This document shows, piece by piece, positions 24,428 through 64,000 of a DNA stretch of 64,000 nucleotides (within the stretch, counting starts at the first letter, position 1; every line of letters starts with the position of its first letter). The notes beneath the pieces were generated by a model. That model was not told the DNA's origin, ran no database searches, and was given only the letters and a program-made list of their open reading frames with translations. The translations under genes were made by a program, and so were the position numbers. The stretch spans positions 3,427,751 through 3,491,750 of the forward strand of contig NC_090187.1 of assembly GCF_024679245.1 (NCBI RefSeq), in the 5' to 3' direction. The DNA comes from Pseudorasbora parva (lineage: Eukaryota > Chordata > Actinopteri > Cypriniformes > Gobionidae).

Positions 24428-25549
24428 ATGACTCGCTCCGTGAGAGAGATGTTGAAAGAGTACATGTCAGAGCGGAGGGTTCGCAAATATCGCCTGGTCA
24501 CCAAAGATGGCCGCTGCAACATCGAGTTTGGCAACGTGATGCACAGAAACCGCTTCGCCTATGTCCTCGACATATGGACCACCTTCGTTGAGACCCGGTG
24601 GCGTTTCGTCATCTTGCACTTCGTGGCATCCTTCACCCTCAGCTGGTTCATCTTCGGCCTCCTCTGGTACTGGATCGCCAGAGACAACGGTGATCTGGCG
24701 TGGCAGAATCCATCCGCCAATCACACGCCATGCGTCTTTAGTGTCACCGACATGACTTACGCTTTCCTCTTCTCACTGGAGACCCAGACCACCATCGGCT
24801 ACGGCAATGTGTACGTGACCAACGCCTGCTCGGGAGCCGTGGCTCTGATAATAATTCAGAGTCTTATGGGTGCCATAATCAACTGCTTCTGGTGCGGAGT
24901 GGTCATGACAAAAATCTCCCTGCCAAAGAAGAGAGCCAAGACCATAACGTTCAGCGAATCCGCGGTTATCTGCCCTAAAAAAGGCACTCTTTGCCTTCAG
25001 ATCCGAGTGGCCAACCTGCGCAAAACCCTGATGATTGGCAGTCAGATTTACGGCAAGCTCTTGAGGACCACAGTGACCCCCGAAGGCGAGACCATCATCA
25101 TGGACCAGGTCAGCATCGAGTTCATGGTGGACGCCGGCAAGGACAACCTGTTTTTCGTGTGCCCTTTAACCCTGTATCACGTCATCGATAAAACCAGCCC
25201 GTTCTTCGAGATGGCCGTGGACACTCTGCATCAGCAGGAGTTTGAGCTCGTAGTGTTTCTCGATGGCACGGCCGAGTCCACCAGCTCCTCCTGCCAGGTC
25301 AGGACTTCATACATCCCACAGGAGATCATGTGGGGATACGACTTCCTCCCTATCATCTCCCGGAGCAAAGAGGGGAAATACCGCGTGGACTTTTCCAACT
25401 TCACCAAAATGGTGCCCGTGCCGACCGCTCATTGCGCATACTGCTACCACAATGAGGCAGGACATCATCACCACTCCATAAACGGCATCGATAACCAGGG
25501 CTTCGAGGTGATTGAAATTGAGCCGCCCAACAACAGCACCAAAATGTAA
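24428..25549 (+). CDS. kcnj1: Inward-rectifier K+ channel, KCNJ1/ROMK-like (Kir1.1)
   Basis: 373 residues in one coding exon behind an acceptor at 24418; the ATG (CAAAATGAC) gives a length close to human ROMK2. It carries K+ across the plasma membrane, and in kidney or gill-type epithelium ROMK secretes K+. Visible features: TM1 about 61-84, external N-glycosylation site NHT at 98-100, pore helix, selectivity filter TIGYG at 122-126, disulfide cysteines 102 and 134, and TM2 about 136-162 with Asn152 at the weak-rectification position (human N171). The PIP2-binding run [10 protein letters not shown] is at 166-175, followed by the cytoplasmic Ig-like domain. [12 protein letters not shown] and [14 protein letters not shown] are distinctive of KCNJ1; the end is STKM. 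Oddities: Val61 replaces the pH-gate lysine (human K80), Thr25 replaces PKA-site Ser44, there is a His run at 346-349, and the tail has NQGF where ROMK has NPNF. It is convergent with fli1, as in human. Paralog a/b is undetermined. Confidence 0.93.
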   Translation: MTRSVREMLKEYMSERRVRKYRLVTKDGRCNIEFGNVMHRNRFAYVLDIWTTFVETRWRFVILHFVASFTLSWFIFGLLWYWIARDNGDLAWQNPSANHTPCVFSVTDMTYAFLFSLETQTTIGYGNVYVTNACSGAVALIIIQSLMGAIINCFWCGVVMTKISLPKKRAKTITFSESAVICPKKGTLCLQIRVANLRKTLMIGSQIYGKLLRTTVTPEGETIIMDQVSIEFMVDAGKDNLFFVCPLTLYHVIDKTSPFFEMAVDTLHQQEFELVVFLDGTAESTSSSCQVRTSYIPQEIMWGYDFLPIISRSKEGKYRVDFSNFTKMVPVPTAHCAYCYHNEAGHHHHSINGIDNQGFEVIEIEPPNNSTKM

Positions 25550-25793
25550 AACTGACTGACCTGAACTGAACTGTAAGCAATGCGAGGTCAAATGCACTAT
25601 ACTGGAAACACTGGACACAAAAGAAGCAAGACGAGTGTTTTTATCTCCCCCTATATTAGAAAAACTGCAAAATTATGTATTTGAGAGAGTGCCTATATTG
25701 CAGTCCATTTCTTATGATTATTTTATCGCTTATTTTATAGCGACAAGCATAGAAAACTGCATCAAGAAAGCAATATTTTTGTCATTTTGGAAA

Positions 25794-25799
25794 AATAAA
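25794..25799 (+). promoter_or_regulatory. Possible proximal kcnj1 poly(A) signal
   Basis: AATAAA 245 bases after the stop codon; either this or the distal ATTAAA at 26077 could be used. Confidence 0.45.
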
Positions 25800-26076
25800 A
25801 GTGAATGTTCCTTGAGCTGTTCTGTTACAGGGTCATTGTGCCGGGAGTGAGAGTACCAACTGCAAGCTCATTAATACCAGATTGACTTTATTACTCCGCT
25901 CCTGAATATTAAAGTCTAAGATGAACTGATTTCATATACCAATGAACCAGCACATGCTTTTACACTCTGAATCCCTTTGGGTGGATTTCTTCCTTTGTAA
26001 ATGAGTTGATACTGTTAATATTGTGTTATTGCATTTGTAAATGTCATTTGTACTTTGTAAATATACTTTTTTTACG

Positions 26077-26082
26077 ATTAAA
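26077..26082 (+). promoter_or_regulatory. Possible distal kcnj1 poly(A) signal
   Basis: ATTAAA after a T-rich 3' UTR-like run with repeated TTGTAAAT; the sequence turns GT-rich (TTGGTGTG) just downstream, as expected beyond a cleavage site. Confidence 0.5.
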
Positions 26083-27566
26083 AAAAATATTGGAATTGGT
26101 GTGTTAATTCATTCAAATCTAAAACTCACTCAGTGAGTTAATTCACTCAATCTAAAACTGACCACATGGGGGCGTACAAGACAAAGCTATAGTTAACATA
26201 CAGTCGACTTGACTGACTCTTGGTTTTATATCCACAGTGTTGGATTAACATGATATAAATCTCATCACGCACAGCCAAACAAAGCAGTAAGTGACACAGC
26301 GTTGTCACACAGAGTTGTGCGTAAGAAAGGGAGGTGCGGGAGGAAGCTGTGACCCGCTGACTCACTTCATGACACATCAAATAATAAAGAGCTTTTAAAA
26401 TATATTAGACGTGGGATGAAGATAATACCCTGAAGAGCTTTCACTGCCAAACACTTAATGTATCTGACCTTAGACTATCCATCAGTGTTTACAATCCTTT
26501 AGCACTGATATTGCATCATTGAGTATAAGATAGAGTAATAGATTATGAGCATTTGGCGTGTTGTCCGAGGGGAGGCTCCGAGCTCAGGATTTGGTCTGAA
26601 CCCAGAGTATCCGTGGCTGGGATAGGAACCGGCTGAGAGTGAGGAGTCGGGGTCACAGAATAACTGAGGAACATAGGCTATGTATATAGGGCTCCCCACG
26701 TGTTTCTCCCAAACTTTGTTAATAAAACATTGTTAATACTCACTATGATGGCTCATCATGCTCCTCGGATGTGCTCATGGCGCTTTATGATCACCCAGTA
26801 TAGATGAAATATCATCTAGTCTCGACCATAAGATTGATCCATGAACAGCTCTTATGTTGATGTCCTACTGTAAAAAAATGATATGACCAATAACTAATCG
26901 AAATAAGCTAAGCAAAACTTTACAAGATTTAACTCATGTTTTAAGTCAGTTTAATGTAATTTAAGTTGAAATGGCTGAAACATCTGAAGTTAACTGTACT
27001 TTGTTTTTGTACTTGCAATCAAGTTAATTGTACTTAAAAATTTAAAGCAGCAGGGTTATTTAATATTTAATTAAATACAGTTGATATAAAGATGACTTTT
27101 TTATGTAATCATATAAATTCAGTGTAAGCCAATATGTCTTGGAAACAGTTTATTTTACAGTGTCCTTGTTACATATGTAATAACAGTAACCCTAAACTAA
27201 ACTCTAATGCTACCCTAACCTTATTGTACATTTAGTTCAACAATATTACTCAGTACTTAAATATATAATCACACTGTAACATGACACCTTAAAATTAAGT
27301 GTTAGTGTTACCCTTTATTTCAATGTAGTTACATTGTACTAAATAAGTAATTAGTGATGTTAATTAATGTTCTTAGAGTTACGGTTAGGGTTACGTTTAG
27401 GGTTAGTTACTTGTAATTATACAATACTGTTATTACTATAGTAAGTACATGTAGTAATGTGTAACTACATCACCTTATAATATTTTTTTTTTTTTTTCTC
27501 CAACTGATGCATTGGTCAAATGACACACAAAACAAGTTATAAGGAGAGATTTTTAATGTAAAAACA
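26083..27566. other. kcnj1-fli1 intergenic region
   Basis: It lies between the two convergent 3' ends and holds an ACTGTAAAA-type element (26872-27162) and a TTAGGGTTA-containing repeat around 27300-27480. No gene was seen. Confidence 0.5.
26872..27162. mobile_element. ACTGTAAAA-ended MITE, diverged
   Basis: It begins TACTGTAAAAAAATGATATG and ends TTTATTTTACAGTGTCC, i.e. inverted ACTGTAAAA termini. The body (AATTTAAGTTGAAATGGCTG) has the AAGTTGA/TCAACTT theme of related fragments at 4690-4810 and 35334-35449. Confidence 0.55.
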
Positions 27567-27572
27567 TTTATT
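27567..27572 (-). promoter_or_regulatory. Possible distal fli1 poly(A) signal
   Basis: AATAAA on the minus strand about 1.7 kb after the fli1 stop; a proximal alternative is at 28975-28980. Which is used cannot be told from sequence. Confidence 0.3.
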
Positions 27573-29292
27573 TTTGTCACATTTTACCTATTCAACAGAC
27601 CCTTTTACAAAAGGTAATACTTAATAAATTGCAGAAACAACAAAATTAACAAAAAAGATTAATTGCAATATTTCATATATATATATTTATATAGCAATAA
27701 ATTTAATATCCAAATACTTGCATATATAAAATAGCACAATTCCTTCCTATCTGAGAGTGATCCAGAGATGAACAGTTGGGCACTTCCGATCATCTTTTGT
27801 CTTAATGCTACAAAACACACACGCTTGTGTGAAACTAACACTTTTTTAGGCACATACGTTTGCCAGGAATACGATTTGGCATTGAGGGTTTATTATGGCA
27901 CTTTGGAAAACAGATTGTCTCCAAGCTTGTTTGGTAAGGCATTTGCTTTGAGTGAATAAAAATATCAACTACATATCAAAATAACTTTCTTATTGTCATG
28001 GTATCACACCAAGAACTTTAGAAAATGCATTTTCTGACAAATACAAGAAAACATTCATAAACTTATTGCCCATATGTACAGATACAAAACACCTACGTAG
28101 TACAAACTACCTTCATTAACTGATAAAAAAGTTTGCATTTTGACCGAGGTCAACTCGTATTAACGTATGATTCTTAACACTGTCACATATGAAAATAGCT
28201 CTGCATAATTTATACAGTAAGATGCTTTTAATGCCTAGTTGACCTTTGATCAAAAAAAAAAAAAAAAAAAAAAAAAGAAATACTAGCAAATAGGTCTGAC
28301 AAACGCACAGCGTTCGCGAATCTCTGGTTTCAACGTCTCGTGCTGCTGTTTTAACTGTTATTTAGATTTACTTTTCTTTCAAAGAGGTACTTTGCATGAT
28401 GCCCACATTCAGCGATCCGAGAATCTAGGATTTTTAAGACATATACTGTAGGAATGCAAACAAATCTCATGTGGATTAAACACATTTGCTGTTTTGAGAT
28501 GAAATCGAGTAGGTTTTCACCGGCCGATGAGAGGACATCAGGAATGTAAAGCAGGTTTCGGTCCATTCGACAAAGCTTTCACATCAACGATTGGTTGGTC
28601 TTGGTCGTCAGCATAGAAGAGTGCTAAAGATGAGTAAGTGAGTTTAGCTTGAGCCAGCTAGCCTGAGAAGCTCCTAATAAACAATCAGACGCCACGTCCT
28701 CCAGCGAAGGAGGAGACATGGCGGCTGAAAGCCAACATTTTTTCCAGTTGCCAGATTTGCTTTAGAAAAGAGAGTTTCAGTCACAACTTACAAAAGATAA
28801 ATTCATGTAACCGAGGTGTGTTTTTGATAAAATCCAAAAGGGAAGCAGGGACTAGGTCCAAAAATATAAACACTCGGTTCACAATTGCATTAACACACAG
28901 GGTGAGTTTACAGTGATTCGTTTTTTCGGTCGGCCGTTCGTTCGCTTGCCGACTTATACATAATAGAGGTGGTCTTTATTTGGTATAGAAAGGGACTCTG
29001 GCCCATCTGTGCAGCTTTCGGGAGTGGAAAGGCACGAGAAACATGCGCAAACTCTCCATAACAAACACCAACCCAAGTCCTTTGAATAAGTAGTACTCCA
29101 TTTAGAAGAGGATCAGCCATTTTTGGTCCATTTTGTCTTTACTTTCTCTTTCTTTTCCATCGTCTTCCAACCTCTGCTTCCTTGTACAAACTTTCCGGCC
29201 AAAATCCCTCCCTTTCCAGGTTCCTTGTTTGTCTTCACTCCGAGTGCAGTTCAAGTTTTGGCGTACGGGGAGCGGGCGAGAGGTGAGGGGCT
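27573..29292 (-). other. fli1: Probable fli1 3' UTR
   Basis: 1.7 kb directly downstream of the fli1 stop with no clear transposon insertion, unlike the rest of the intergenic DNA, which fits a transcribed 3' UTR. An A run at 28252-28276 (T run on the sense strand) lies inside. The extent is inferred. Confidence 0.4.
28975..28980 (-). promoter_or_regulatory. Possible proximal fli1 poly(A) signal
   Basis: AATAAA on the minus strand about 310 bases after the stop codon. Confidence 0.35.
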
Positions 29293-58785
<29,493 letters not shown>

Positions 58786-59234
58786 TTTGCGCAATTTTCA
58801 GTGGAGCCCGACAATATTCCAAACATGACACGCGTCTGAATTAATTCCAGCCCCCGATATGTGGCGGAGAGACAGAGACAGTTTCGCCGGATGGTTTTTT
58901 TCCTCTAAATTTGGGAAGTGAAGTCACAGCGCTTGAGAAGGAAGCCGTGTATGTGTGTGTGTGTGTGTAGCCTATGTGTGTGTGTGTCACTGGCCCTGCC
59001 TTCATTACGGCACCCAAAGCAGGATATTTGTCCCGAGAAGATAAGACACCAAAACAATAGTGTTTCTTTCCTTTGTACATGTTTTTGCCTGGAAATATTT
59101 ACAGAATGCCCGCCAGCTCTTTACATGTCGCGCTTTTTCCAACATTAAAACAGACTATTAGCTAGAAACACTGTATGTCAAACAAAATAATGAAACTCCG
59201 AAAAGCTGATAGAAATATTAAAATACAAATAACT

Positions 59235-59235
<1 letters not shown>
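58786..59235 (-). promoter_or_regulatory. fli1: Presumed fli1 5' UTR and proximal promoter
   Basis: The sequence immediately upstream of the fli1 ATG. No clear TATA box was seen, as is usual for FLI1-type promoters; the start site cannot be placed. A short (TG)n is at 58949-58988. Confidence 0.35.
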
Positions 59236-59265
<30 letters not shown>

Positions 59266-61167
59266 GCATTAATGCAGATGGTTATTCTCATGCATGTTCG
59301 TCGAAATCGAATGCATAGCCCAATCACGTAATGATATCAGTATTCCGCTATAAAGGAAAACGCGAATCTGATCTATACCTATGGTGAAGAATGTGAGTCT
59401 GCCCGAACTTCTTTCGCCGCTAAAATGGGTTCCCATGAATAAAGCCGAAGCCCGCAGCGTCGAGTCTGTCTGCTCCACACGTGTGCGCACCTCTGAATGC
59501 ACATGAATAGCATTTTTTCCAGGCTGTATGGAGCATATAGAGAGGCTGATCGCTCTCGTGCGCTTGCTGTTCAACATTTCTCAAAATCAATAGCACATGG
59601 CCTCGCATTTTTCCTGTCTTCATGTGCAACAATGAGAGGAACAGTATCGATTCTAGACAATATTCATACAGTAAATATTTACTTTCGTAAACTTCGAAAA
59701 AAAATGAGACTACACATTATTTACCACGATATCCAGTGGGTGGGTGTCAAACATCTAATTTGCATAAATATTACATAGTAATATTAACCATTATATTCCT
59801 TAATAATAGCCTAGCTAGTGCTCTAAATGCGAGAGTGAATCTCCACCCCCCGTTTTTTTTTATTTTATTTTTTTTTTTTTTTACGGTGAGCTCTATTACC
59901 GAGCACACTCTATACACGCAGCCAGACCCCCGGATCCCGGGACCCCCTGACCGAGAGGGCCATGCCTAGGGGAGAGTAATGCGCCGGCTGACTTGCGCTG
60001 TTTGCGACTGGGGGTCTGGAGGGGGGAGATCGAGGCCCCCTCGAGAGTGCCACATCTGGATCCTGCTAGGGGTCAAGGCTTCTCCTGCCTGAGGCCTGCA
60101 CAGTAATTAACGGAGACACCTTGTTTAACCATTTCGAGTCTGTGCCTCTCTCTAGTGCACAAAACAAAGCTGATTTTTCTTTTATTCAAATAAACGGCGT
60201 TGGCATTAATTTATCGATTTATGTGTTCTGCATTCTTGATTGAGTGGGGGATATAGACAAAGACAAGCAGCAGAAGGAGAGGAATTGGGTTTTAGTCGCA
60301 CCTACAACATAGGCTATATGTTTGATTAATGCAGATTTTGATCATTATATCAGGTTTTGGGACGTGTGTATGCGCGTTGCAATAGGAGGGTGGACATCAT
60401 TTTCACAGAGCGTGGGACTTGATCGCTGAAACATATGTTTCCCTAGAGGGGCCGCTTAGACTCCACAATTCTTTTAATTAAAACACCATTATCTCTGAGC
60501 GCAACGAGACGGAGATCTGGCGGAGAGGGGTCACTAATGACAGTATAATTATGTTTTATGGTCTCCATTTCGATTATTATAAATGAGACGTCTCTTTACT
60601 CGAAGCTAAACTATACATCAGATAAATAGTGAACACAATCGTTTCATTCAAATGTACGAACTGCATTTTTGGTGAGCAAACATTTTGTATAGCCTATTAT
60701 CCTTGCTCTGTCAACTGAAATCCACCTTTCAGACATCATCTGCTTATCTAAAGCATGGTTGTTTCCAGATTAAGCGTGGTTTCAACTTTCAAGATGCAAT
60801 AATAACAAGTCCAAAAAAATATATATTTATTTATTTATTGAGGTGCATCATTAAACCTAGTAAATCAGTCTCTTTTTCCCGCGTGGCACTTGCCCAGGTC
60901 ATTATGAGTCCAGCGGTAACAAACATTTTGGAAGGCCAATAAACAAATGCATGTTGGTTTATGTAGTGAGCCACAGAACATCTGGCTCGACGCTGGAGCT
61001 TGACAGCCAGGCATTTCTCCCAACCACGACCTGTGGGAAGCCAGTGGCCCAATGCTACTGGAAAAACCCTGAAGTGTCGGTGTAAGACTGAGACCAGAGG
61101 CTTCCTCTGGTGGTGACGGATTTTCGACCATACAATTACATAACTAAAAGCTGATATACAAGTAGCG

Positions 61168-61270
<103 letters not shown>

Positions 61271-63582
61271 AAGGTTTTGCGACAAATATTAGAGAAACAG
61301 CCTAATAATTGCGAGGCACGGTGCTTCTCAGGTTGCGCGAGGCCGTCACGAGCCCCTTTCCTCTCACGCGCAGAGAATGACACGCACGTCGAAAAAATAG
61401 AGACTGCGGCACACAACACCGAACTGTCTGGCCTCCTGCTCTAGGCCATAATTAATTTGAGATTTATTTTTATTGGAAAGCCCCAGTCTCGCCCGGCCTT
61501 AACCAAACAAAAACCTTAACCCGTGGCTTCGCCTGAATGAAGCTGAATATTTCTCTGAAACTTGTCTTTCTTGAGGCGTGCTGAGGTAAATCCCTTTCCC
61601 GCTCAAATTCTCCCCGGCGGCAAAAACATTCAAATATGACCGTTTATCTGCCGCTTGCGAATTAAAGGCGGGGGGAGGAGAGGCCATATTTGTGATGACA
61701 TTTCTGGAACATACCTGTTAAATATTTGACCAAGACAAAAACTTGTTTTTTGGAGAAGAATCTTATAGATGTATACTTGTCGAAAAATATGAATTAATGC
61801 AAAATAAAAACTAAAAATATATTTCAATTGCTCAATTGTATTGCTGTTTGCGGTAGGCTATAACCCAACTCCTCTGCCGTGCAGTGCACTATTTATTATT
61901 CAGTCTGTGGAGAGAAAGCTGGATTTCAAAGAGAAGGTTTTTCCTCCACATTCCTGCGCTGCTAATGTCTCGAAACAAATCGAGGACTGTTCGTGGGACT
62001 GTGAAACGCAGCCCCTCTGTGGAGGAACACAAACTATAGCGTCTGCATGAAAAGCTCCCTTATGCAGGGGGGCAATAAGTCTCCATAACATAACAACTCG
62101 GTTCTGGAAAGTATGCTGATTGTAAAGATATAATGAATGACTTTAGCAGGCACAATACTTCATTTTCATGGCTCTGTCTGTATACTGTGCACTAAGCCTT
62201 CTGATACATTAAAGTTACTGCTGTGGCACTTTGCCATAAATAACCATCCGAATATGCCAATGTAGCCTACCTTTCAGCCTCTAGAACAATGAACAGTGTT
62301 AATACAGAGGTATTTAACCATGTTTGCACCAGAAAGCGTGGGCTGGAGTCTGAATGTGTGTTCAATGGCTTACACAGTGAGTGGACCCAAACCCATCAGA
62401 GATTCCTTAAACAGCTCGAGGTTGAATTTTAAATGGAAACTTCCCTGCTTGGTCGAACCTAGTTCATGCAAAAACAGATGTCTGCCATTTGCAATGTTTA
62501 CATTCTTCAAGTGCATGTCAAGAGAAGAAAAAAGGGCACCACGTCAAATACAATAATGCACAATATGAGTAACATTTGTGAGATGGCCTGTCCCTTCGTT
62601 CAATGGTCAGGATCTAAAATAGACAAATGTGTTGCAAACAAATGAATCCAGTCGTCAAACTAAACATCTTCGTATTGCATCTTTATTCATTTCACGTCAA
62701 ATATGATGAGGGTTGAATCCGGAAAACCACGTTTTACATGCCATTTACATCAGTCATCAGCGTAACTTGGAAGAGGAAAAAGGCAATTTAGAAGTTCCAG
62801 TCTGTTTCCTCCAACATTACCTGCTCGTAGTGACGATGATGTCTTACCTTGACGTAAGACGAAGTGTCGGGGACGGTCTGAAACATCTTCATTGGACAGA
62901 GAGCCCGGAAATGTGTGATGCTCACTTCACGGCCCCTTCAAAAAACAAGTCCACGCGTCATCTTAGAGGAAACTCGAGTTTGTCCAGTGCAAAACTAACA
63001 AATTAACAATACAAAGACTATATAATAATAACATCAACAATAAAAAAATAAATAAATAATTAGACAAAAGAGACCATTTGTTCCTTAATTCTGATCTTCA
63101 CCCCAAGCAAATTATCTTTAACATGTAACTTGGTGTTTGAAACGAATTAATTCGTTTTAGTCATTTAATCTGTACAAAAAATATTGTATGTATCTTAATT
63201 AAACGAATTCTCCTCCTTATGTCATTTCCTTTCAGAATTGGTTTGCGTCTCAGAAGTAAATGTCTACAGTGATATCTTCATAGATAAAGCTGCAGTTTCT
63301 GTATACCTGCATCGTGTATAAATGGTATAAATTGTGTATAGAATGGGCACCTTGCTCTCCACCCCGTTAAACCACATCCAGCCATCTAAACAGAGAGGTC
63401 AGATCTGGTTCATGAGCGGAGCACAGTTAAACAGAGCTGCATTTATTCCTTTAAGAATTGTAGCCTATAGGCTACCTTTCATCCCTCCAGAGGTTCGATA
63501 TATTTTTTTTTAATTAACTGCACAAGCTTCTGTTACATGAAGCTATTTTGGCTATCGTTGAAGTAAAGGCAACATTGATGAT

Positions 63583-63583
63583 G

Positions 63584-63636
<53 letters not shown>
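63583..63636. repeat. (AAT)n microsatellite
   Basis: About 17 trimers. Confidence 0.97.
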
Positions 63637-63637
<1 letters not shown>

Positions 63638-64000
63638 CAATAATTTTGCATCGTCAGGGTTGTATCCGTTTAACCTATAGGCTATTGTTTTTTTCTTTCT
63701 TTCTTTTTTTCTTTTTCGCTTTCCTCGTTTGTTTTTGAATGTGTTTATATAAGATAAGTCAATTTGTGCAAAATCTAGGCCCAACCCCTTCACTTCCAGA
63801 GCAGCCACATATTGAAACACTTTTGGTTTTAATAAGTGTAGCTTACAGAGTCTCGGGTGAAAGGGCACCTCGGGGACGGTTTCTTTTGCCTTTCCCTCGG
63901 CGTGCAATTACCGAGCAGACTGGCATCGCATTATTTAACATTCCACAGCAGTTCAGCAACACAATGAGCATAACTGATGGCCATATCGAAACACAGCAAG

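Noticed and set aside
24394..25618. Overlapping frames inside kcnj1
   Set aside because: Alternative-frame and antisense shadows of the channel coding exon.

Overview
The window is AT-rich, repeat-dense vertebrate nuclear DNA, most likely from a cyprinid-type teleost. The evidence is two vertebrate genes with GT-AG introns, very long dinucleotide and tetranucleotide microsatellites, and several short DNA-transposon families that I recognise as typical of zebrafish-, carp- and goldfish-like genomes. No bacterial gene, CRISPR array or viral gene was seen.

Two protein-coding genes are supported. (1) On the + strand, an inward-rectifier potassium channel most like KCNJ1/ROMK (Kir1.1) lies at 24428-25549. 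It is a single coding exon of 373 codons behind a clear 3' splice site, with a plausible non-coding first exon ending at 22603. (2) On the - strand, a complete fli1 gene (ETS-family transcription factor) runs from the ATG at 58785 down to the stop at 29293. I rebuilt nine coding exons by hand; all junctions are GT-AG and in phase, giving a 451-residue protein with an N-terminal activation region, a PNT domain and an ETS domain. The genes are convergent, tail to tail, with about 3.7 kb between stop codons. This is the same order and orientation as human FLI1-KCNJ1, which supports both identifications. I cannot tell which teleost duplicate (a or b) either gene is.

Layout: 1-22 kb is gene-free and packed with transposon remnants. 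These include a tRNA-like SINE head, TTAA-flanked elements, a DNA transposon whose interior has become a 42-bp minisatellite containing TTAGGG, LINE reverse-transcriptase fragments, and a Tc1/mariner transposase gene with DD36E spacing cut off by a (TA)n tract. Positions 22.5-26.1 kb hold kcnj1 and 27.5-58.8 kb hold fli1. The fli1 introns carry more than a dozen microsatellites, nested transposons, a near-perfect AT-rich palindrome and a vestigial THAP-domain element. Positions 58.8-64 kb are upstream of fli1 and hold GC-richer, less repetitive blocks that may be regulatory.

The most informative structures are as follows. TTAA-specific transposition is shown directly by a filled site (47574-48263) and a matching empty site in a sister repeat (32874-32877), and the same window holds a decayed THAP-domain reading frame in another TTAA-ended element, which points to Kolobok-type transposons. 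Two fli1 introns have long (CT)n tracts on the sense strand just upstream of the 3' splice sites of exons 3 and 7. Exons 4-8 are all phase 1-1 and a multiple of three, so each can be skipped without a frameshift. All functional statements about enhancers and splicing are inference from sequence.
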